A stretch of 58,566 nt of DNA. It comes from an uncultured Flavobacteriales bacterium (GTDB lineage: Bacteria > Bacteroidota > Bacteroidia > Flavobacteriales_D > Sanyastnellaceae). Position 1 is the stretch's first letter, and every line of letters starts with the position of its first letter. The notes under the pieces were generated by a model that searched no databases, was not told the origin of the DNA, and saw only the letters and a list, made by a program, of their open reading frames with translations. This document shows positions 46,136 through 53,389 of this stretch, one piece after another. The stretch is from assembly GCA_938085425.1 (NCBI GenBank), contig CALKGQ010000008.1, positions 1-58,566 on the forward strand, read 5' to 3'. The position numbers and the translations under genes are program-made.

Positions 46136-47773
46136 ATGAAACTCTTCCACCCAACTTCTTCTCTCGGTGCCTTCTGTTTGTTCCTTTTTGCCGCTTGGGC
46201 AGTGGTTCCTGTCGCATCCGCTCAAATGACCGGTTTTTCCGCAGAACTGGACACCATTTGGCATGCCGAGGGGGCGGAGGACATTCCTGGATTCGAGTTT
46301 TATGGCGTTTACCATGTCTACGCGGATTTCACCAACCCAACGGATGTGTTGAGTGCGGTGTACTCGGATGTCGATGCGCTTGGCACCCCGGCGCTTGGCG
46401 TGGGGTTCACTTGCGATTGTTTCACTTCTACGGCCGCGACGTCCTCCTCTTTGGCAGCCATCAACCCGGCCTTTTTTGCCAGTTTCCCTGATTTTGAATA
46501 CAGTTCAGGCTGGACCATTGGCTTGGCCAACTCCGGCGAATCCACATTGGAAACGCAGGACCCCTCGTTCGTTGGAGACATTGGAAGCCCATACTCCATT
46601 TGCGACGGCATCACGGTGACCAATGGCGGTGTTTTTGTGACCGCTGTGTTGGAGGATGGCTTGGTGGTGGGGCCGTCAAACGCTGTTGCTGGGGACGATT
46701 TGCGGATCTTGGTCGCTCAAGTGACCACATGTGGTCACTTTGATTTTCAAGCCTGTGGTCAGGTCTTTTCCGGGGGCGTGCAGGAAGACGAGCAAAATTT
46801 CTGCCCTCCTATGTTGTCAGTGATGCACCCGTATGTGGATGGGGAGTGCGTGAACGATGCCGATGACGACGGTGTGTGCGACGAGTTTGAAATCCCAGGA
46901 TGCACCGAGGAAGACGCATGCAATTTTGATCCAAACGCCACTGAAGACAACATGACCTGTGAGTTCGCGACCGCGCCTTACGATTGCGATGGCAATTGCG
47001 TCAACGACGCTGACGGCGACGGCATCTGCGACGAAGACGAAGCGCCGGGCTGCACATCGGATTCGGCATGCAATTATGACGATCAGGCCACCGACGACGA
47101 TGGCTCGTGCATCTTTCCTGGCAACACATGCGACGACGAGAATGAACTGACGGAAGGAGATGTGATCCAAGAGAATTGCGTCTGCCAAGGGTACAGCTGT
47201 TACGACGATGCGGCGTGCAATTTTTCAACGGACGGAATCGAAGACGCCACACTCTGTGCCTACATCAGCACGTATGCGGTTTCAGGCAACGCGGACCCCT
47301 ATTCGCAAACCCTTCAAGCGTATACCTACACCAACACGGCAGGGAGCAGCTATGAATGGACCATCGTTGGAGGGGATTTGTTGGAAGGCAACGGCACCAA
47401 CGAGATTTCTGTGGTTTGGAATGAGGGTGGTCCGGGATCCGTGTGTGTGGTGGAGACCAATGATGGAGGCTGCGTAGGCGAAGAGGTGTGCTTGTTGGTG
47501 GATGTGAATTTGAGTTCCATTGCAGAGGTGCTTGAGGGCACCTTGGAGGTGTTTCCTGTCCCAGCCCAAACCAACCTCCACGTCATCTGGAATGGTCCAA
47601 CCATCGACAATGCTTTCGTCACCCTCCGGGACGCTTCAGGTCGCGTGGTGCGCGTGGCACAAGTGTCTGAACGGGATGTTCTGGATGTTTCCAATTTGGC
47701 GTCGGGGGCCTACACCTTGGACTTTACGGTGCCTTCGCGAGGCACCCTTCAGCGCCGCATCATGGTGCAGTAA
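46136..47773 (+). CDS. T9SS type A-sorted secreted protein with the unnamed module and Cys-bounded repeats
   Basis: A 545-residue exported protein. Signal peptide 1-30 (ending VASAQ). The unnamed module spans about 37-215 (YHVYADFTNPTDVLSAVYSD, INPAFFASFPDFEYSSGWTIG). Three Cys-bounded repeats follow (255-275, 305-325, 355-374) with Ca-type DADDDGVCDE and DADGDGICDE stretches. A PKD-like region (about 378-456) and a C-terminal type A sorting domain (463-545: VFPVPAQTNLHV ... SGAYTLDF ... RRIMVQ) complete it. It is the only carrier of the module here with a T9SS tag. An in-frame ATG 9 bases upstream is an alternative start. Confidence 0.85.
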   Translation: MKLFHPTSSLGAFCLFLFAAWAVVPVASAQMTGFSAELDTIWHAEGAEDIPGFEFYGVYHVYADFTNPTDVLSAVYSDVDALGTPALGVGFTCDCFTSTAATSSSLAAINPAFFASFPDFEYSSGWTIGLANSGESTLETQDPSFVGDIGSPYSICDGITVTNGGVFVTAVLEDGLVVGPSNAVAGDDLRILVAQVTTCGHFDFQACGQVFSGGVQEDEQNFCPPMLSVMHPYVDGECVNDADDDGVCDEFEIPGCTEEDACNFDPNATEDNMTCEFATAPYDCDGNCVNDADGDGICDEDEAPGCTSDSACNYDDQATDDDGSCIFPGNTCDDENELTEGDVIQENCVCQGYSCYDDAACNFSTDGIEDATLCAYISTYAVSGNADPYSQTLQAYTYTNTAGSSYEWTIVGGDLLEGNGTNEISVVWNEGGPGSVCVVETNDGGCVGEEVCLLVDVNLSSIAEVLEGTLEVFPVPAQTNLHVIWNGPTIDNAFVTLRDASGRVVRVAQVSERDVLDVSNLASGAYTLDFTVPSRGTLQRRIMVQ

Positions 47774-47889
47774 GCGAGCCTAAGGACAGACTTCGCCAAA
47801 CGCACCAATCGCAGGGGCGTCGTGGGTTATGATGGCCCCTCCCTCGCGCTGGTCTTTTTGTGCGTTGACAGGGTTGAAGGTCAATGCCA

Positions 47890-50800
47890 CTAGGACATTA
47901 CGCCGCGTACACTGTGGTCCTTCCAGCCTGGTGGTTGTGCCGTTTTTGGGGGCTGCCTGCGCTTTTGGACAATCCCGCTTTGTACGTTGGAGGGAACCTT
48001 GCCGTTTTCGGCATACCGTGGGTCAGGGAGGGTGGCCAACCGTTCCATTCGGATGGCGTCCACATGGAGGCACCCATACGATTCTCGCACCTTGCCACGT
48101 ATGGCGTAGACCCCGCGACCCCGGAAGGGAAAGTCCTTCGCCACTGTGGGGAAGTGGACCGTGTCCAACCAAGCACCCTCCAGGTCCACGAAACATCCAA
48201 AACACATGCGCTCCCCCTTTGCGGTGGAGGTTTCTTTCACCGTGACGAGGTGGCCCACCACAGTCACGATGTCCCCACGTCGCGACTCGAGATCTCGGAC
48301 CAACACGCCACTTCGGACGACGGCTTTGGCCTTCTCGGAAAGCAAAAGGAATGGGGAAGACAAAGGAAACCCGAGCAATTCCCATTCGTCAAAGGCATCT
48401 GACAATGGCGCGGAGTCCAGCGGAGGAAGGGTGTACGTTTTTGCTGAAACAGGTTTGAAAAGCTCACCTGTGCCCGCGCCGCGCTTTGCAGGCAATGCCC
48501 GAGGCGAGGCGGATGCATGTGAAGCAGGAGGTGGACCGTTGGGTTCCGCGGCCAACAGAAAGTGGCCTTCCCAGAGCAAGGTGTGCTTCGAGGCGCCGGT
48601 GAACCGAAAGGCCCCCACCCGAATGAGGATTTTGAGTTGTTGCAGGGAGGGCCGCACCCGATCGACAAAGTCTTGCAGGGATGCAAAGGGCCCATGTGCT
48701 TCACGTGCCTTGGTGAACCCAATGACGGAAGCGTGCTGCAGGTCCTTGATCAGGTTGAACCCAAGAAAGAGGGAGGAGGTGCCATGAACGACTTTGGCCT
48801 TCATGCCCACCGTATTCACGCACGGAGCTTCGATGCGCGCCCCCAGCATGCGCGCTTCATGGACGTAAAACTCCGTTCGGTAAAAGCCACCAAAGTTGTT
48901 GATGCACGCACACATGTATTCCAGAGGGAAGTGCACTTTGAGGAACAGGCTCTGGTAGCTCTCAACGGCGTACGAAGCGGAGTGTCCTTTGGCGAAGGCG
49001 TAACCGGCGAAGCTTTCCATTTGGCGCCAAACCTCTTTGACAACATGGGAGGGGTGACCTTTTTCCATGGCCTTGGCATGGAAGGCATCTCGGGCAAGGT
49101 CAAATGCTTCGCGGGACCGAAACTTCCCGCTCATTCCACGCCGCAACACGTCGGCTTCGCCCAGGTCGAGCCCAGCGAATTTGTGCGCCACTTTGATCAC
49201 ATCTTCTTGGTACACCATCACCCCGTAGGTTTCGGGCATCAGGTCCATCAACACAGGGTGGGCGTCTTGCCGTTTGTTGGGGTTGCGGTGCCGCTCGATG
49301 TACGCCTGCATCATGCCACTTTTGGCCACGCCGGGTCGAATGACAGAGCTTGCCGCCACCAAACCGAGGTAATCGTCGACCTGCAGTTTTCGCATGAGCA
49401 TGCGCATGGCGGGTGACTCCACGTAGAAGCATCCTGTGGCCCGTGCTTCCCGCAGCATGGCGCGCACGCCTTCGTCCGCCTTGAACCGTCGCATGTCGTG
49501 GATGTCGATGGCCTTGGCGGTGCTGGGGTCTCGGGCTTCCACCATGTCCATGGTGTCTTTGATTTTCCCCAGTCCTCTTTGACTGAGGATGTCAAACTTG
49601 TAAAGGCCCACGTCTTCTGCCACCAGCATGTCAAACTGTACGGTGGGCAGTCCTTTGGGGGGAAGAAAGGTGGCGCCATACCGGTGAATGTCGTCTTGGG
49701 CAATCAACACGCCGCAAGCGTGAAGGGTCAAGCTGCTCGGGAAGTCCCGAAGCACGGCGGCGTATTTCAGCACGACATGCTCCATTTCTCCCAATTGCTG
49801 TGGATGGAAGGTTCCAGCACAGAGAACGTCGATTTCGTGTTTGGCAAGGCCCATGACCTTGCCCAATTCGCGTACAGCAGCCCGGTATTGAAAGGTGTTG
49901 TAGGCCGCAAGCAAGGCGACATTCGGAAAGCGTTGGAACATGTACGCCACAACATCGTCACGGTCTGTCCAGGAGAAATCGATGTCGAAATCGGGTGGAT
50001 TGGCCCGGTACAGGTTGAGAAAGCGCTCGAAGTAAAGGTCGAGCTCGATGGGATCGACATCTGTGATGCGCAACAGATAAGCCACGAGGCTGTTCGCCCC
50101 ACTGCCCCTCCCTACGTGGAAATAACCCTTGCTTCGGGCGTAACTGGTGATGTCCCAATTGATCAAGAAATAGGCCAAATAACCCTGCTGCCGGATCAAC
50201 GCAATCTCGTGTTCCATCCGGTCCAACACCTCTTGGTCGTGATCGGGATAGCGGTAGGCCAAGCCTTCTGCGCACAATGAACGTACCAATGTCTCGTCGC
50301 CGTTTTCACTCCCAGAATAGGTGTGTGGGTTGTTGTGCAACCGGCCCCTGGGGGGCCGGGGCAGCACCATGTGACAAGCGCGGAGCAGTCGATCGGCTTG
50401 CTCGAGCAGCTCGGGCATTTCTTGGTAGGCTTCCCGCAATTCATCAGGGGACCGAAGACAGTCTCGGGGGTCTCCACAGTCGCCAGGATCCAGTCGGCTG
50501 AGCAAGATGTTCAGGTCGATCGATCGCAGCAGCCGATGGGCATTCCAATCTCTTTTGCATGTGAAGGTGGAGGTGGACAAGGCCACGAGGTGGGGCTTCA
50601 ACAGAGGGTCCTTGTCCAATCCTGCCAACCGCAAATCTCCCAGCTCCCATGCCTGCACACCAAGCCATTCATTCGCGCCCAACGGAAGGCCTGGAGAGTT
50701 GCGCCAAGGATAGATGGCGGCGACGCCAGCATGCCGAACCGACGCGGGCAACCGTTGGGGATAAGGAGACCCGTCGAGGTGGTGCTTGGACACCCACTTG

Positions 50801-51057
50801 CACAGTGCACGGTACCCCTCGGGGTGTTGGGCGAGGGCCACAAAGCATTTTTGGTTCCCATTGCGGAGGTCCATTCCCAGAACTGGGGACATCCCCCGCG
50901 CCAATGCGCGTCCAACGAAATCCCAGTTTGCCGAAGTGGTGCCGATGTCTGTCAAGGCCAACCTTTCCAAACCCATGTCCTGGGCGCGGTCCAACAGTTG
51001 GTCAATGGACAGGATGCCGTACCGAAGGCTGAACCTGCTGTGGGTGTTCAGATGCAT
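47890..51057 (-). CDS. dnaE2: Error-prone DNA polymerase III alpha (DnaE2/ImuC-like)
   Basis: A 1,055-residue C-family polymerase, shorter than replicative DnaE. Catalytic Asp residues sit in PPDFDIDF (354-361); GRGSGANS (317-323) and a C-terminal OB-fold are present. The N-terminal PHP domain looks inactive: the usual HLHVHS is HLNTHS (2-7) and ALTDHG is ALTDIG (34-39). This is consistent with a translesion rather than a proofreading enzyme. It is last in an operon after dinB and SRAP, so it is probably damage-induced. Its end is followed by a 116-base gap with a weak hairpin (AGGGGC/GCCCCT, 47813-47840). Confidence 0.9.
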   Translation of the reverse strand: MHLNTHSRFSLRYGILSIDQLLDRAQDMGLERLALTDIGTTSANWDFVGRALARGMSPVLGMDLRNGNQKCFVALAQHPEGYRALCKWVSKHHLDGSPYPQRLPASVRHAGVAAIYPWRNSPGLPLGANEWLGVQAWELGDLRLAGLDKDPLLKPHLVALSTSTFTCKRDWNAHRLLRSIDLNILLSRLDPGDCGDPRDCLRSPDELREAYQEMPELLEQADRLLRACHMVLPRPPRGRLHNNPHTYSGSENGDETLVRSLCAEGLAYRYPDHDQEVLDRMEHEIALIRQQGYLAYFLINWDITSYARSKGYFHVGRGSGANSLVAYLLRITDVDPIELDLYFERFLNLYRANPPDFDIDFSWTDRDDVVAYMFQRFPNVALLAAYNTFQYRAAVRELGKVMGLAKHEIDVLCAGTFHPQQLGEMEHVVLKYAAVLRDFPSSLTLHACGVLIAQDDIHRYGATFLPPKGLPTVQFDMLVAEDVGLYKFDILSQRGLGKIKDTMDMVEARDPSTAKAIDIHDMRRFKADEGVRAMLREARATGCFYVESPAMRMLMRKLQVDDYLGLVAASSVIRPGVAKSGMMQAYIERHRNPNKRQDAHPVLMDLMPETYGVMVYQEDVIKVAHKFAGLDLGEADVLRRGMSGKFRSREAFDLARDAFHAKAMEKGHPSHVVKEVWRQMESFAGYAFAKGHSASYAVESYQSLFLKVHFPLEYMCACINNFGGFYRTEFYVHEARMLGARIEAPCVNTVGMKAKVVHGTSSLFLGFNLIKDLQHASVIGFTKAREAHGPFASLQDFVDRVRPSLQQLKILIRVGAFRFTGASKHTLLWEGHFLLAAEPNGPPPASHASASPRALPAKRGAGTGELFKPVSAKTYTLPPLDSAPLSDAFDEWELLGFPLSSPFLLLSEKAKAVVRSGVLVRDLESRRGDIVTVVGHLVTVKETSTAKGERMCFGCFVDLEGAWLDTVHFPTVAKDFPFRGRGVYAIRGKVRESYGCLHVDAIRMERLATLPDPRYAENGKVPSNVQSGIVQKRRQPPKTAQPPGWKDHSVRGVMS

Positions 51058-51085
51058 GATTCAGGTCAAAAGAGGCGCGCCTTCG

Positions 51086-51970
51086 TCAGTCGAACAGTGA
51101 TCCTTGATGGCCCCAAGTGAGTGGTGAAGCCGCGGAGTGGTCTTTCTGCTCTTGACGTTCTTGGTTTTGGGCAGAGGCGTGCTTTCGTTTGCGTGAAGGC
51201 GACTCCCCCATGCCAAAGACGTCGATGGTGTTGTGGATTTCGTAGGTGAATTCAGGCCATATGCGTGGGCCGACAGCCTGCAGCAAATGGGAACCATTTC
51301 TTCGTGGATCGCGAATGGAGGGGGAAATGGGGTAGGCGTTGAACCGCCTTGCCTCCCAAGGCCCAAGCATGGAGGCCACGTCCTGAAGAGGGGTGTCAGG
51401 GTGGAGCCATTCCCGTTCCCTGTCAGGGTCGAGGATGACAGGTGCACGGTGGTGCCCAACGGCTTGGGTCAAGGCATTCGACACGGTGGTCAATACGGCA
51501 AAAGAACGAACGCTTTCGCCGGTTGAAGGGTCGCACCACTCGTCCCAAATTCCAGCCAAGGCGAACGGCCTTTGGCCTTCGCGGGGGTAGAGAACGTAAG
51601 GCTTGGAAAGTTTCTCCCGTTCTGGCCCTTCGACGAAGGCGTCCGCCACCACAAGGCAGCGTTGGGACCGAATGGCCTTTCGAAACATGGGCTTGTCGAG
51701 GATGCCCATGGCCCCTGTGTAGCTGGGGTCGTTCTCTGCATTTTTGTCCCCCTCTGCCCTTGCGTTGATCATGTAATACTGCTTCTTCGCCCATCCTGGG
51801 GTGAACCCAAACTGCATCAATTGGACTTCTTTGGGGCGGTCACTGGCGACGACGGGGGCATGGTCGCCGTGGCTGACGTTGGTGTTGGCCTTCCAGGGTT
51901 CGTTGGCCTGGACATTGAACCGTTGTTCAACGGCTTGGATGGAGGAGACGGTGACGTATCGGCCGCACAT
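51086..51970 (-). CDS. SOS response-associated peptidase (YedK/HMCES family)
   Basis: A 294-residue SRAP protein that crosslinks through its N-terminal Cys to abasic sites in single-stranded DNA. Cys2 (MCGRYVTV), the Asn in MINARAEG, the Glu in ADAFVEG and the His in GHHRAPVIL form the expected active site. The approximately 45-residue C-terminal tail is basic and of low complexity. It sits between dinB (48 bases away) and dnaE2 (28 bases away), so all three handle damaged templates. Confidence 0.93.
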   Translation of the reverse strand: MCGRYVTVSSIQAVEQRFNVQANEPWKANTNVSHGDHAPVVASDRPKEVQLMQFGFTPGWAKKQYYMINARAEGDKNAENDPSYTGAMGILDKPMFRKAIRSQRCLVVADAFVEGPEREKLSKPYVLYPREGQRPFALAGIWDEWCDPSTGESVRSFAVLTTVSNALTQAVGHHRAPVILDPDREREWLHPDTPLQDVASMLGPWEARRFNAYPISPSIRDPRRNGSHLLQAVGPRIWPEFTYEIHNTIDVFGMGESPSRKRKHASAQNQERQEQKDHSAASPLTWGHQGSLFD

Positions 51971-52018
51971 GGGAGGGAGATTGAAGGATGAATGGGAGGG
52001 TGGGTTGGGGGAAACAGG

Positions 52019-53290
52019 TCATTGGTGCCGGTGGGCAAGGAGGGGAGGTGGCCCTCCGTTGAAGGGGTTGGAACGACCAATGGTTCGGGCTTCCAGTCCG
52101 GCCGCCCTCACCACACTTCGGTCCCCGTATTGCAGACGGATCCGGTCCATGGCTTGGTAAAGCTTCACGCGCTCCTCGGTGTCGTCGAACAGGTTGATTT
52201 GGCACCCACCTCCCACGAGGTGGCTGTACCGAACCCCAATCAACCGAATCCGCACGCGCTTTTGAATCAGTTGGTCCAGCAGGTCTTTCGCCACCGGAAC
52301 GAGTTGGTGGTCGGCCGCCGTGTAGGGGATCCGGCGTTGCATGCTCTTGGTGGAGAAATCGGCGTAGCGCACCTTGACGGTGATGCATGCGGAAAGCTTG
52401 TCTCCCCTCCTCAATTGAAAGGCCAAATTCTCGACCATGGCCAGCATGATGGCGTGAAGCTTTTCTCCATCGGTGGTGTCCTTCGCAAACGTGCGCTCCG
52501 TGGAGATGGACTTCCGCTCGTTGTAGGCCACCACAGGAGCATCGTCAAGCCCTTGCGCTTTTCGCCAAATCGCGCGGCCTTGCTTTCCAAGCACTTGCTC
52601 GATCAACTCGACCGGCATGTTTTGTAGGGTTTGGATGGTGGAGATCCCAAGGTTGCGCAGTGTGCGGTAGGTCTCTGCGCCGACCATGGGGATTTTTCGG
52701 ACAGAGAGCGGCCCCAAGAAATGACGTTCTGTGCCACGGCTGACGTTCCGCGCATTGTTGGGTTTGGCTTCTCCTGTTGCCACTTTGGCCACGGTCTTGC
52801 TCGTGCTCAAACCCAGGGAGATGGGCAGTCCCGTTTCCCGGATGACACGTTCCCGTAGCTCCCTTGAAAATTGCCAGCACCCGAAGAATCGATCCATGCC
52901 TGTGAGGTCGGCATAGAACTCGTCGATGGAGCTTTTTTCACACACCGGAACGGCCTCTCGAACAATGGAGGTGACCAATTCGGACTGCTTGGAGTAGGCT
53001 GCGGAATTCCCACGAATCACAATGGCCTCTGGGCACATGCGTCGGGCCATTTTCATGGCCATGCCAGAATGCACCCCAAAACTTCGCGCTTCGTAGCTGC
53101 ACGAAGCCACCACCCCGCGGTCGCCTGTCCCTCCAATGAGGATGGGGCGGCCCTCTAGGCGTGTGTCCATGCGCCTTTCGACCGACACAAAGAAGGTGTC
53201 CAAGTCCATGTGGAGAATGGACCGCGAATCGCGCCCTGTGGTGTCAGGAACGTCAGGGGAGGTTGAAAAAGGTGTTGCAGAAGAATCCAT
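52019..53290 (-). CDS. dinB: Y-family DNA polymerase (DinB/Pol IV-like)
   Basis: A 423-residue translesion polymerase. The metal-binding residues are intact: Asp29 in HMDLDTFF and Asp123-Glu124 in SSIDEFY. This separates it from the inactive ImuB. HhH, little finger and a beta-clamp-like C-terminus follow. It starts the dinB-SRAP-dnaE2 operon. A TATTTTAG box lies 21 bases before its ATG and is abutted by TTGCTCAT, which also occurs at the LexA-like gene. Confidence 0.93.
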   Translation of the reverse strand: MDSSATPFSTSPDVPDTTGRDSRSILHMDLDTFFVSVERRMDTRLEGRPILIGGTGDRGVVASCSYEARSFGVHSGMAMKMARRMCPEAIVIRGNSAAYSKQSELVTSIVREAVPVCEKSSIDEFYADLTGMDRFFGCWQFSRELRERVIRETGLPISLGLSTSKTVAKVATGEAKPNNARNVSRGTERHFLGPLSVRKIPMVGAETYRTLRNLGISTIQTLQNMPVELIEQVLGKQGRAIWRKAQGLDDAPVVAYNERKSISTERTFAKDTTDGEKLHAIMLAMVENLAFQLRRGDKLSACITVKVRYADFSTKSMQRRIPYTAADHQLVPVAKDLLDQLIQKRVRIRLIGVRYSHLVGGGCQINLFDDTEERVKLYQAMDRIRLQYGDRSVVRAAGLEARTIGRSNPFNGGPPPLLAHRHQ

Positions 53291-53311
53291 GAAGCGGGCC
53301 CAAGTGGCCTG

Positions 53312-53347
53312 CTAAAATAATGAGCAAAACCAAAGAAACGAGCAAAA
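53312..53347 (-). promoter_or_regulatory. dinB promoter with candidate damage operator
   Basis: Read on the minus strand, TTTTGCTC occurs twice as a direct repeat (53347-53340 and 53329-53322), 18 bases apart. The second copy continues as TTGCTCAT and runs directly into the -7-like TATTTTAG (53319-53312). The same element next to the -7 box stands before the LexA-like gene. Confidence 0.55.
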
Positions 53348-53389
53348 AGTTCATTTTTTGGTTCAACACCTCGCAACAAGGGGGTCAGA

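Noticed and set aside
44000-47200. CRISPR-like or DNA-level tandem repeats in the secreted repeat proteins
   Set aside because: The repeats are at the protein level only; the DNA copies are diverged and there are no regular spacers.
47774-47889. Small gene in the gap between the T9SS-sorted protein and dnaE2
   Set aside because: The open frame there continues antisense into dnaE2 and has no motif; only a weak hairpin is visible.
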